A DNA stretch of 64,000 nt from G963422275 sp963422275 (lineage in GTDB: Bacteria; Pseudomonadota; Alphaproteobacteria; Rhodobacterales; Rhodobacteraceae): NCBI GenBank assembly GCA_963422275.1, contig OY729418.1:744001-808000 (forward strand), given 5' to 3'. Below are positions 36,920-46,269 of this stretch, piece by piece. How positions within the stretch are numbered: position 1 is the stretch's first letter; every line of letters begins with the position of its first letter. A program made the translations under genes and the position numbers. The notes under the pieces were generated by a model. The model was given only the letters and a program-made list of their open reading frames with translations. It was not told where the DNA came from and made no database searches.

Positions 36920-37915
36920 ATGATTGTGCTTGAGAATGACCGTCTGAAATTTCGTTTCCCCGAGGTCCACGCGGCGGCGCACTGCGGCATCGAATTCCAG
37001 CGCACCCTGCGCATCCCGGACGATGATCGCGACTATCCGCTGCCGCCGGGCTTGGACACTTTTCCGCTGCGCCATCTGGACGACTACGCGCCGCGCCTGC
37101 CGGAAGCGTGGCGGGTGCGCGGCGGCGTGATTGCACCAATGCACCAAGCAGAGGCAATGTGGATCGACTTCTACTCGGACTACCCTTTCGTCGTGAAGGT
37201 GGCGACAGGCAAGATCTGCGCGATCACCGGCGATCCCTGGGTCGACCGGCTGAACCAGGATCCGCAGGATTACGCAGTGCTGCCCGATCAGCCCTGGCTC
37301 GACGGGTACTGCATCGAGGAAGGGTTGGTACGCCAGTTCGTCGCCATGCCGCTCGGTGAGGGTTACACGGTCGAGGAGCAGCTGACCAGCACCGCGGTCC
37401 ACGGGGGATTGCAAATCATCGCTTACCCCATGAAGGCGGCACGGTACGAGGAAATGCAAAAGACGCAGGCCATGCAGCGCCACAGTCCCCTGTATTCCTC
37501 CGACGAGGCCATGATGGAGGCACCCATGGGCCTTGCGCCGGGTGGGCGGATAAAGCAGGAGATCTACGACGACGACTACGGGCTCGATGCTTGGGACCAG
37601 CGGCACGGCAGCCGCTGTTTTGTGTCCCTCGTCAACACTGCCCAGTGGATGGCGATTACCGGGGAACGACCACCCACCGAGCCACCCACGGCGCAAGACT
37701 ACGCCGCTCACGGCTTGCCTTGGTTCGACTACTATGGAGGGGATGCGCGGGTGGTAGCCGGTAGCGGCAAGCTGCGGGGGCTGAAGAGCATCGTTCAACA
37801 AGCCAAGTCAACGGGGCAAGGGACTTTGCCGGGCAATGAGACGATCACCGCTCCACCCGTCGTCGCGTTGGGTAAGCCACGCCCCGTGCGGGAAGTCGCT
37901 GGCGATTGGACTTGA
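36920..37915 (+). CDS. unknown protein paired with XRE regulator
   Basis: 331 residues from ATG 36920 (AAGGAG 7 nt upstream). I do not recognise a characterised domain. Visible features are FRFPEVHAAAHCGIEFQRTL, then RIPDDDRDYPLPPGLDTFPL, GGVIAPMHQAEAMWIDF, a histidine/cysteine-containing ITGDPWVDRLNQ stretch, LVRQFVAMPLGEGYTVEEQL and APGGRIKQEIYDD. No signal peptide or membrane span. It is rich in acidic residues and aromatic dipeptides. It reads as an intact cytoplasmic protein; possible effector of the upstream XRE. Confidence 0.7.
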   Translation: MIVLENDRLKFRFPEVHAAAHCGIEFQRTLRIPDDDRDYPLPPGLDTFPLRHLDDYAPRLPEAWRVRGGVIAPMHQAEAMWIDFYSDYPFVVKVATGKICAITGDPWVDRLNQDPQDYAVLPDQPWLDGYCIEEGLVRQFVAMPLGEGYTVEEQLTSTAVHGGLQIIAYPMKAARYEEMQKTQAMQRHSPLYSSDEAMMEAPMGLAPGGRIKQEIYDDDYGLDAWDQRHGSRCFVSLVNTAQWMAITGERPPTEPPTAQDYAAHGLPWFDYYGGDARVVAGSGKLRGLKSIVQQAKSTGQGTLPGNETITAPPVVALGKPRPVREVAGDWT

Positions 37916-38253
37916 ACCTGAAGGGCTCGGTCATAAGCGGCTGTCATTGCAGGACCAATGGATGCACAGTGGAGTGATATGACGCCGGTCCGCCAGCCCA
38001 CGGTTCAGAACATCCAGATGCTGGTCGAATTTCCGCCGAGATTCTACGGAAACGGCGCGCAGCCATCGGTCTCTCGATGGCTGCGCAAATAGAAGATGGT
38101 GCATTTACGCTGTCTTGGCTGGCGTACGAGGAAACGGTAGAGAGCTTCATCAACTTGATCCAGACGTGATTTCCAAAGTGCCATCCGGCTGGATCAGGCA
38201 CTGTGCTCGATATTCAAGCTCAAGGCCAAAGCTTTCTTCGCAGAGAATTCCTA
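37916..38253. other. no recognisable gene
   Basis: About 340 nt, only short frames. Contains the sequence between the intact pair and the next IS remnant. Confidence 0.35.
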
Positions 38254-38884
38254 GGCTCAATTCTTGAATTGTGGGCATTGTGGTGTTTGCCGTGCCCGAT
38301 TTGCCTTGGGGGGGGGAGACGGATGGAGCATGAGCGGTTTCGGAACCGGGCGGCGCATGCCGGTGAGGTGGCGACGGTGTTGTCGGACCCGCCGGAAGGA
38401 GAGGACGCGCTGACAGCGCTCGGGCTGGGCTTCGAGGCTCCGCTTGCCGCAGGCAGGACAATCCGCCAGGCAGCCGAGCGCTGCGGGATTGCGCTGAGCA
38501 CGGCGTATCGCTGGCGCCGCCGCTTTCGGACCGCGGCGCGCCAGGCGCCGGACTCGTCTGGCCAGGACCTTCGTTCGCGATAGCCGGAAGGGGAAGCCTC
38601 ACCGCAAGCCGCGTCAGCGCTCACCCTCAGCCACACGCTTGCCGGTTCGCACCGCAGACAACGTGAAGGATGTGCCGGGTCCGAGGAGCGATGCACATCC
38701 TGACGATCGGTGGCCGCCACAGCCAGATCAAGGGTTTCCTGCGCCGCTTCTGCGGTCTCGCCACCAAGCGTCCCGGTCGCTGTCCGAGGCAGTTCCACCT
38801 TGTCGGGCTCCGCGACCAGCCATCGCCGAGAGCCTGTCTGGTGGCAGCAATGAACAGCCATGCAGGCAATTTGAAAATTGAGCC
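38254..38884 (+). mobile_element. ISC remnant (631 bp)
   Basis: Ends GGCTCAATTCTTGAATTGTG and GGCAATTTGAAAATTGAGCC form imperfect inverted repeats. Inside are pieces of an IS1595-type transposase: SDPPEGEDALTALGLGFEAP, AAERCGIALSTAYRWRRRF, then a frameshifted tail (SQIKGFLRRFCGLATK). A run of 10 G lies near 38308. The transposase is not functional. Confidence 0.8.
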
Positions 38885-39049
38885 ATTTGAAGCAATCGGA
38901 GGCGCAATGCTGTTTCCGTCTCCAAGGCCCGCCGCCCCATAAATCGGGACCGCCGCCAAGAAAAGCCGTTTCAGAATGCCGAAGGTCTCCCCGCGGGCCG
39001 CCGCCGCGACACCAGCCGACAGAACCGGTGGACCGTCGCGTAGTCGGGT

Positions 39050-39176
39050 TTTCACGCGCTCGTCCATCACCGTCATGAAGAAATCCATTGCTCATCTCCC
39101 TCAATCGAACGTCATGACAAGCGTTTGCAGCCCCTTCAGCGCGACATGTCAATGGCGGAGAGGCGCATTTCGCAAC
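39050..39176 (-). repeat. R1 dispersed repeat, copy 3 (inverted)
   Basis: The minus strand reads GTTGCGAAATGCGCC to TTCTTCATGACGGTGATGGA. Downstream on the minus strand the reading MDFFMTVMDERVKTRLRDGP continues openly for about 65 codons. This copy therefore retains more of whatever coding element R1 belongs to than the other two. Confidence 0.6.
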
Positions 39177-39189
39177 AACAAGACATGGA

Positions 39190-39600
39190 ATTGGTCAGAG
39201 ACGCAGAAGCGGCGATTCGGAGGGAATTCGAGATCTTCCTCGCGTAAACGCCCGAAAACAGGCCTTTCGGTCCTGCATGTTTGTAGCTGCAGCCATGTCA
39301 TCGAGACCGTAGAGTCTTCGTCGGCTGAGTTCTTGAGTTCGATAAGCCCGAACTGCAGACCGTTGACGAACAGCACGATGTCGGTCCGACGTTCCCGCCT
39401 GTTTTCGACCACGGCGAGTTGGTTGACTACGAATCAGTCATTGCTCTCCGAGATGTCGAAATCAATGGCCCGCACCTGCGCACCGCGGACCCCGCCGCCA
39501 GCGGTTCAATACTCCACGCTCGCGTCATCGCCAGCATCCGGCGGACATAGCGGTTGGGAGCCTCGATAGTCGCGCTCTCGGGGCGCGGGTCATCTCGCAG
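39190..39600 (-). pseudogene. type I restriction HsdR N-terminal fragment
   Basis: The minus strand reads RAIDFDISESND, a stop, FVVNQLAVVENRRERRTDIV, then LFVNGLQFGLIELKNSADED, the HSDR_N nuclease domain. The catalytic PD-(D/E)xK core (DIVLFVNGLQFGLIELKN) is still legible. It ends about 60 residues later at the R1 repeat. Upstream text is in other frames. Inactive. Confidence 0.75.
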
Positions 39601-39749
39601 AAAGCGTTGTCAAGAGCGGCTGGGGAAAGGTCGGGATTGAGCCACGCCAAAGCGTCGCGAAATCAGTCTTCCAAAATGACATAACGAAAGTTGGAACGTT
39701 CTGCTTCCGGTGTCTTCGGGAACGATGTCGATGCCCGGAGTTATAGCCA

Positions 39750-40300
39750 GCCGAGATGACCGCGCCATTCGGCGCTGCGGCGTGCTGACATAGCGGCCAA
39801 GTGTAAACACATGGCCGTGCCTGCGTATTTCGTCCAACGGGTCGCTTCGACAGAAGCCCATTATGCTCAAGCGTGATAGCAATCAGCAATGCTGGCGATG
39901 CCCTCATCCGCAAGCTAACGGTGGGTACGGTCGACCATGCACCAAGCGCACGGTGTCGACGGACAGGGTCTCGTTGCGCGGTCTCGGCACCTCCCGTTGC
40001 CGTGGTCCCGAGCCAGAAACCACAACCCGGCCAAGGCCTGAGTCGAATAGAAGAACTGGTCAAAGAGTGTCGCGATGCAGTCCGCAAGGCCCACCTTGAC
40101 AAGCTTTTTCGGATTCCTTCTTCGCCAGATTGATTTGACGACATCGAGCCGTTGGCGAAGATGAAGTCAGTCTTGAGATCGGAATGGTGACCAGCATGAA
40201 AGCTTTCACCGTGTTCAATCAGTCCTTTGATACCTCGGACGGTCAGATTAATCTTCGCCAATCCGCCATGTGGCCGCCGGGTTCCCATGAATCCCGAGTA
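39750..40300 (-). pseudogene. type I methyltransferase HsdM fragments
   Basis: The minus strand reads NLTVRGIKGLIEHGESFHAG and SDLKTDFIFANGSMSSNQSG. The NPPF catalytic motif and surrounding 50 or so residues are deleted between IFAN and GSMSS. Farther down, MGFCRSDPLDEIRRHGHVFT with LGRYV is the HsdM C-terminus. It lies just upstream of the HsdR fragment, the usual hsd order, with no hsdS visible. The locus is a decayed type I system. Confidence 0.72.
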
Positions 40301-40478
40301 AGTGCAGGAACTTCTCCGGTCCGCGTCTACCAGACGTACAGCTGGTTCGGCGCGGGGGACGGCGTCATCGGTGTCCACTCGCAAGTGCTTTCGACACCAA
40401 GCGCAACTGTCGGCAACCAGCGTTCGACCAAGCGGGTGTCGAGCATATGTGCCTTGTTCCTTGATAATCGTTGACACA

Positions 40479-41438
40479 TCACCGCTTGGTGATCTTCGGG
40501 CCGGCATATATGACGAAAACGGGGTTGCCTGATCGCCCGGACCACCAATAATGAAGGCGGAGCGTCATGTGGCGAACTTTGCCGTGCCAAGTGCAGAACA
40601 GAGATCTTCCGAGTTCGTTCGGATGGGGGAAAGTCAACTCGTTGCGGAAGTCGCGCTTTTCCGTGTTCGATGAGTCTGAGAACAGCGCATTGCCGCCTGT
40701 AAAGTAGTCTTGGTATATCCGGTGACCTTCAGCGGTTCGCACGCCGTCCGCGTCGAAGGCATGTGCCAATCTGTCCAGAATACCGAGCAGAATCAGAAAT
40801 CGTTCCGCCGCGCTCTTGACGAAAGGCATCCCGTCAAGCGGCTCGAAGCAGTCTTGGGCCAATACCAAGTTTGGGAACCGGTTCGTCGCAACCTCATTCA
40901 AATCGGCCCATGACCGGGTCGGCACTGCCGCGCTGCGGAGCCTTTCTTGCAGTGCGGCCGGGTCCCACCAGTTTTCAAGGGCTGCGGTCTTGTCGTTCAG
41001 TCCCTCGGCTTTCCGCCGCCAAATCACGTCGATGGGCAAGCAATTCCAATCCGAGGGCGTGACGCTAACTAGCCCGCATTCGCTTCCATGCAACGTTCGA
41101 AACGCGGCCTCGCCGACCGCGGTATCGGTGACGACCTCACCGCTGCATTCCAGCCAGTCATCGATGCCATGCTGGCGCAGATCGTCCCAGAACGGACCGG
41201 TGTGCGTCATCCAGCTCATCGTGGCGCGGCGGCTTTCCAAGTCAAGGCGCCCAATCGCCTGCTGCATCGACATATTCGGTATCGGATTGACGGTCGGAAA
41301 CCGGCGGTTGCAATGCACTTCCCGGCCGAATGTCCGGGCAGTGTTGCGCATGGACATTAGGCGTGCAAGCGCGTCGCGAAAGGATGATATATCGTGGAAT
41401 TGCTCGTGGATAGATAGATCGTTGGCCAAGAGATCCAT
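40479..41438 (-). CDS. third gene of candidate defence operon, unknown domain
   Basis: 319 residues from ATG 41438, directly after the ATPase stop with GGAG 7 nt upstream. A TTG 18 nt earlier is possible but unneeded. I do not recognise an annotated domain. Notable parts are LMSMRNTARTFGREVHCNRR near the N-terminus, PFVKSAAERFLILLGILDRL in the middle, and a C-terminal block LFCTWHGKVRHMTLRLHYWW, then PVFVIYAGPKITKR. Similar C-terminal blocks (F/CxWHGK ... V/IYxGPKITKR) are, from memory, common in uncharacterised proteins next to AAA ATPases of defence islands. It may be the effector of the operon. Confidence 0.75.
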   Translation of the reverse strand: MDLLANDLSIHEQFHDISSFRDALARLMSMRNTARTFGREVHCNRRFPTVNPIPNMSMQQAIGRLDLESRRATMSWMTHTGPFWDDLRQHGIDDWLECSGEVVTDTAVGEAAFRTLHGSECGLVSVTPSDWNCLPIDVIWRRKAEGLNDKTAALENWWDPAALQERLRSAAVPTRSWADLNEVATNRFPNLVLAQDCFEPLDGMPFVKSAAERFLILLGILDRLAHAFDADGVRTAEGHRIYQDYFTGGNALFSDSSNTEKRDFRNELTFPHPNELGRSLFCTWHGKVRHMTLRLHYWWSGRSGNPVFVIYAGPKITKR

Positions 41439-41439
41439 A

Positions 41440-42600
41440 TCAACTCCAGCCAGCAAAATAGTTCATGTCTCTGTCGAACTGATCGAAGAAGCCAGCTGGC
41501 CAACTGTCGATACTGCCGTCGGTCTCTAGGGTCGGGCTCTGCACCTGCGGCTTGCTGCCCGTCTGATCCTCACGCTGTGGCTGGAAGAAGTGCAACGCCA
41601 CGTCCTCGCTGGCCAGCGTACGGTTCTTGACCGCCCGTCGAATGCCGTTCAGTACGTGGTCGCTGTGTGTTTCGATCATGACCTGGACCCCGGCCGCTAC
41701 AACTTCTGCCATGAATGCCCCCATGGCCGCCTGGCCGGCCGGATGAAGATGCACTTCCGGATTCTCGACTAGGATCAGGCCGTTATCTTCGGCAGACAAG
41801 GCTGCCACCACAATGGGCAGAACCTGCGTCAGGCCGAATCCGGTATGGACTGGGCGAAGAAAATCCGTGTCACTGGATACTCGCATCCCCAGCGTCAATG
41901 CGTTGGTGCGCGGCACTTGATCGATTTCCAGTACACAGCCAGGAAAAAACCGTGCCATCCGGGCTTCCACTTGCGGCAACCGTGTCGGCGGCGTGTCTGG
42001 AAGCACCAGCCTGCCCAGCACAGGGATGTCGCGGCCGGAATGAAGAACGCTGAGCGCATATTCTCCGCTTGGGCCGACGACGGGTGTAAGCTGGGGGTCG
42101 TCGAGCGCATAGAGTTCGCGTGGCCCAAGTCGCTCGGCGGTCAAGTAAGTGAGACCACGCAAACGGTCGGTCAGCGAATGGCCTTTTTCCAGAGAAGGCA
42201 GCAGATGACGAAGCGGGTGTGATCCGTCGACGTTCCAGTCTTTCCCGTCACCTGTCTTCCCACAGGCCCTGCGCACCGCCATGGACATCGCGTCTCGCTC
42301 GCCCGCGAACTCCCATTGAAACCTAGACCCATCACCGTCAAGCAGCGTCATCTCGAAGCTATGGCGCCCGTGAATCTGATCGATCACATCGGCTGCGGTG
42401 CCGAGCCGGACGGCCGCCCCATTGAGCATCAGGCGCGATGACCATTCATGTTCACGCATGGTTTGATGCAATAGAACGAGCGCCTGCATCGCCGAGGATT
42501 TCCCGGCGGCATTGATGCCAGAAAGCAGAGTGAGCGGGCGAAGCGGCAACTTCAGCGATGTAAAGCACTTGAAATGCCGTAGATCAATCCGCTTGAACAC
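41440..42600 (-). CDS. AAA ATPase with DUF3696-type C-terminus
   Basis: 386 residues, ABC/OLD-like ATPase. Walker A SGINAAGKSSAMQAL near residue 30; a long insertion with LTYLTAERLGPREL; signature-like GFGLTQVLPIVVAAL; Walker B ILVENPEVHLHPAGQAAMGA near residue 285; switch HSDHV in MIETHSDHVLNGIRRAVK; C-terminal VALHFFQPQ typical of DUF3696. The start is GTG at 42600, overlapping the DUF262 gene end by 17 nt. Such ATPases usually act as sensors or regulators in multi-gene phage-defence systems. Intact. Confidence 0.85.
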   Translation of the reverse strand: MFKRIDLRHFKCFTSLKLPLRPLTLLSGINAAGKSSAMQALVLLHQTMREHEWSSRLMLNGAAVRLGTAADVIDQIHGRHSFEMTLLDGDGSRFQWEFAGERDAMSMAVRRACGKTGDGKDWNVDGSHPLRHLLPSLEKGHSLTDRLRGLTYLTAERLGPRELYALDDPQLTPVVGPSGEYALSVLHSGRDIPVLGRLVLPDTPPTRLPQVEARMARFFPGCVLEIDQVPRTNALTLGMRVSSDTDFLRPVHTGFGLTQVLPIVVAALSAEDNGLILVENPEVHLHPAGQAAMGAFMAEVVAAGVQVMIETHSDHVLNGIRRAVKNRTLASEDVALHFFQPQREDQTGSKPQVQSPTLETDGSIDSWPAGFFDQFDRDMNYFAGWS

Positions 42601-43717
42601 CCAGTGTCTCCGTGAACAATTGCCGAGATAGCTCGAACCGAGCCCTTACCTTTTTTTCGTCATTCGGGCCATAAGTAATTGTGACAATAAAATCCTCATT
42701 ACTGAGCAAATCCAGCACAGATACATGAAGATTCTCGACTGACTGAGCGACATAATCCGGGGTGTAATGGGACAGACCGGTAGACATGACATCCCAGAAG
42801 GATACATTGAGGCGGCTGCGCCGTGTCTGCCCAAGACTGTGTCTTCTAAACGCATGTTCCTTGAATACCCTGTAGTTATTGGCAAGGCTTCTGCGAAATT
42901 GTTCGGACAATCGCGACAATTCCATCTCGCTCATTCTGTTCATTTTGCGCAGGCCTTTGGCGAGAAAATCATCCATGTCGCCACGATATTCGCTGAGATC
43001 AAGAAGCTGGAAGGCGCAGAATCGGTTAACGAATTCCCGATCCCTCATGGTCTTACTATTCAGACTTCCGCCCGTCGCCTCCACGAATATCTCGGTTTGC
43101 GACTCGATTTTAAGAAAGCGTGTGGCCTGTCCCATGAACAGACTGTTGCGCATCTGCTGGCGAGTCAGCGGGATACCGCCATTCACCCTTTCAAAGATAT
43201 CCAATCGAGCCTGTTCCGGCACCCTGGAATCAACGATGTAGAAAATGAGGTTGCAGTCCTCGACCCGGTTCTGAAGCTTTGATGGCAGATCGGCAAACCG
43301 CTGGCCGTTGAGCTCATCGCGCGCTGGGAGATCCAACTTCAGTTCGCCTTTCACAAATCGTTGAAATGTGGACAGGCGTTGCAGACCGTCCACAACGACC
43401 ATTCGCCCTTCCTTGTCTTCCGCCAGATAGAAGACTGGAAGGGGAATCCGCATGATCACGGATTCGATCAGTTTGCTCTGTTTATCGGTAGGCCAGATGA
43501 AATCGCGCTGGAAATCGGGATCCATGACGTAACTGGACCGGTCTATCCGCCGGATGACATCGTGAATCGTCCGGGTCTCGTGCCGGATAAGCAATGAGTC
43601 GATTGGATAGTTGCTCCATGATCCGCTCTCCGAATCAAGACCATCGATCTCCTCTCTATCCTCTGGGCGGTCAAGTCGCTCGGCGTCTATGGCGCTATCA
43701 CTGTGAAGCTGTTGCAT
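42584..43717 (-). CDS. DUF262 protein, first gene of candidate defence operon
   Basis: 377 residues. The DUF262 (ParB-like) core is clear: RSSYVMDPDFQRDFIWPTDK near residue 60, PLPVFYLAEDKEGR, VVDGLQRLSTFQRF near residue 110, and ERVNGGIPLTRQQMRNSLF near residue 180. DUF262 proteins bind and hydrolyse nucleotides and often regulate or deliver nuclease activity. There is no DUF1524 nuclease half, so if this system cuts nucleic acid the activity must come from another subunit. ATG 43717 has GGGGAAG upstream. It is coupled to the ATPase gene by a 17-nt overlap. Confidence 0.85.
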   Translation of the reverse strand: MQQLHSDSAIDAERLDRPEDREEIDGLDSESGSWSNYPIDSLLIRHETRTIHDVIRRIDRSSYVMDPDFQRDFIWPTDKQSKLIESVIMRIPLPVFYLAEDKEGRMVVVDGLQRLSTFQRFVKGELKLDLPARDELNGQRFADLPSKLQNRVEDCNLIFYIVDSRVPEQARLDIFERVNGGIPLTRQQMRNSLFMGQATRFLKIESQTEIFVEATGGSLNSKTMRDREFVNRFCAFQLLDLSEYRGDMDDFLAKGLRKMNRMSEMELSRLSEQFRRSLANNYRVFKEHAFRRHSLGQTRRSRLNVSFWDVMSTGLSHYTPDYVAQSVENLHVSVLDLLSNEDFIVTITYGPNDEKKVRARFELSRQLFTETLGVQAD

Positions 43718-43729
43718 GATTTCTTCCCC

Positions 43730-44400
43730 GTTTACCGTCTCGGCTCCGTCAGCAGCAATCGCAACACAGATGCTACCTGCGGTGTGGTGGTCGCGGGCAT
43801 CTGGCAGATCTCGTACTCGGCATCGGTCAGCCCGTAACGACGCATTCGCAACTCGTGCCGAAATGCAGATTCCAGTGTTTCTATCTGGGCAATCCTTTGC
43901 AACCGCGCCACTAGCCCTTGGCCTCCGCCGTTGCGGACACAGAGGCCACTCCGCTCGCGAACCGGGTTAGGCGTTCGGTGAAAGTCTCCGCCGTGCTCGC
44001 ATCGTCAAGCCGCCGGCACACATTGGTGAGCAAGTTCCTCGGCCACTCGTAGGATAGGTGTTGGCGAAGCAGTGAACTGGGTCGATGTACTCGCCGCTCC
44101 TCTTGCCGAAGATGACACAAGTCAGATCGGCCGCGGCGATGCATTCCTCGAGAATGTCCGCGCCCGGACGGCAAATCTCGAATATCGCGAGAATCTTCGT
44201 CATTGTGCCGATTCGCCTGTTCGCCGTGTCGCTCGTCGAAGTGACTCAGACTTCTCCGGCATGAACCCGGCGTGATGCCGCCCTGCCAGTAACGATGCCC
44301 GTCCGGCACAAGAATTCGGTTTCGAGCAACGAAGGCATCGTGCAGGTGCCGGGAAGTAGTCCAAGATATCGGCAACAGGTCGTTCAACATATGTATTGAC
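43730..44400 (-). pseudogene. degenerate coding sequence upstream of the DUF262 operon
   Basis: Protein-like readings occur in different minus-strand frames: LEECIAAADLTCVIFGKRSG, HLSYEWPRNLLTNVCRRLDD, then LESAFRHELRMRRYGLTDAE. They could be one gene with several frameshifts ending just before the DUF262 start. I do not recognise the family. It may be a lost fourth member of the operon or an unrelated gene. Confidence 0.4.
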
Positions 44401-44409
44401 AATCTCATT

Positions 44410-44766
44410 GGCTCAATTTGTAATTCGTAGTCATGCTTAACGGACTGGCTCCCGATTTGCATTGGACATGGGAGGAAAGGCTAATGGGTCGGGTGCGGTT
44501 TCGGGACTGGGTTTCCATCATCGATGAACTGACGGCGGCGCGGTATCCCCGGGCAGGGCGCGCGATCTTCGCCGCCATCGGTGCAAGTCCTGCGGCCGGA
44601 CTTTCGGCGCGACCGCTTCCTGCGGCGCTTCCGCGGCATCGCGACCAAGCATATCGACAGCTGTTTGAGGTGGCTCCATCTCGTCGTGTTCGGCCAGTGC
44701 CCATTGCCGAGAGCCTGTCTCGAAACGGCCGACACCAGACCAAGCCTGCAATTCGCGAATTGAGCC
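44410..44766 (+). mobile_element. ISC element with perfect 8-bp target duplication (357 bp)
   Basis: Starts GGCTCAATTTGTAATTCG and ends TTCGCGAATTGAGCC. ATCTCATT occurs immediately before (44402-44409) and after (44767-44774), the 8-bp duplication expected of IS1595-type transposition. Inside, the transposase start (RVRFRDWVSIIDELTAARYP) is joined to the tail (RFLRRFRGIATKHIDSCLRW in another frame). It could only move if a helper transposase recognises its ends. Confidence 0.9.
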
Positions 44767-44774
44767 ATCTCATT

Positions 44775-45024
44775 TGAATGGGCATAACATATTCCAAGCT
44801 CTATTTACATAGAGGCAATCGGTTCCGTATATCCGAACTCGCGGTCGGCAAGGAGCGACACCTGATCGGCATACTTGCCTCAGAGCTTGAATTAAAACTT
44901 TTAATTTTCAATAGCTTGTGTATCTTCAACAGCTTTCTGATGTACCAGCTGTCGCGCCAGAACACGAATCGTGCCCACAACACCCAAGCACGAGCGCTTG
45001 TTGCCGTAAGTTCGAAGTCTTTAG
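44775..45024. other. AT-rich intergenic
   Basis: About 250 nt, more AT-rich than the surroundings (for example TTAAAACTTTTAATTTTCAA). No gene supported. Confidence 0.35.
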
Positions 45025-46241
45025 CTAGGGAACCTCTGATTTGGAAGGGGTTTTTGGTTTTGGCTGCGCAAATTGCCCTTCCCGGCTGCACCAGCCAGTT
45101 TTCGGCGGTCCGGAAGCCGCAAATGCGCGTTTTCGGGGCGAAACCGCCGCTGGTTCAGCCCCCCGCAGGGCCAGTCCGGCAAATTCCGGACACGCTTCCC
45201 CCCTGTCATGACAGGTGCGGCCGGGCAATCATCAGGTTCGAGAAGCCTAAAAGCGGCGCAAGCCGCTGCACGTTCTTGTCCAAACCCCGATACCGAACCA
45301 TGTCGCAGCCGAACACCCTCTTGACGATCCGGAACGGATGTTCCACCCGCCCCGGGCCTTTGCCGTCTCCGCCCTGGCCGCGACGCTGCCCGGCGCCAGC
45401 GTCCGGCGCTTGCTCGGGGGCATGGCAATCTGCCACGAAACATCGCGATGCGCGTGCTCCGCACGCTCGCCGATCCCGCGCGGTATCCAGAGTCACCCCG
45501 GACTTGCTCCTCCTCGCCGTGCAGAAGCCCACCCGAAGGCGTCAGGTCGCGACGTTGGCGGCCGTTCCCTCCAGGTGGTGCACCAGACCCCGGGGGTCGG
45601 TGCCGATGTGCAGCTTCATCCCGAAATGCCTCCGGTTCCCCTTCCTCGTCTGGTGCATCTCCGGGTCGCGGGCGTTGCTCTCGTTCCCGGTCGACGATGG
45701 CGCCGAGATGATGGTGGCGTCAACGATGGCGCCCTTCTTCAGCAAAACCCCCCGCTCGGCCAGGTGATCCCCGATATCCCGAACAGCTGCTGCGCCAGTC
45801 CGTGGCTCTCCAGCCGGTGGCGGGAGTCGGGATCGTCGTCTCGTCCGGAACCTTCTCAAGCACCGCCCCGGCAAAGCGCCGGATGCTCTCCGCCTCGCAA
45901 GCCGGTCCTCCATCAACGGGTCGCTCAGGTTGCAGAACGGCTGAACGCAGTGCACGCGCAGCATCACCGACAGCGGATGCGGCTGTCGCCCCTTGCGGCC
46001 GCCCTTCGGACACGCCGGCGCAATGCTTGCCTCCAAGCGCTCCCAGGGGATCAGGCCGTCCATCCGCTCCGGAAAGATCTCGCGGCGCTTCTTGCGATCG
46101 CATTGGAGGCTGGCAAAGGTCAATTGCCGAAGGCGCTGCATGTCAGGATCCCCCCAAAGAAAGGCGTGGCGCAAAACAGCGGGCACGCACCGGATGCGCA
46201 ATGACACGCCCAAAATCAGGCTGTATTCAGAGGTTCCCTAG
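45025..46241 (-). mobile_element. ISA (IS5 family), near full length but frameshifted
   Basis: 1217 bp with inverted ends CTAGGGAACCTCTGA and TCAGAGGTTCCCTAG. The minus strand encodes an IS5-type transposase: RREIFPERMDGLIPWERLEA, PHPLSVMLRVHCVQPFCNLS, AIVDATIISAPSSTGNESNA, RDPEMHQTRKGNRRHFGMKL, and in other frames HPFRIVKRVFGCDMVRYRGL and APLLGFSNLMIARPHLS. Frame changes near 45730-45900 and 45450-45550 and an apparent central deletion make it inactive. It is the reference copy for the remnants at 1598, 5115 and 31281. Confidence 0.85.
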
Positions 46242-46269
46242 ATAGTGTCGTCACGAGATACCGGCCCAG

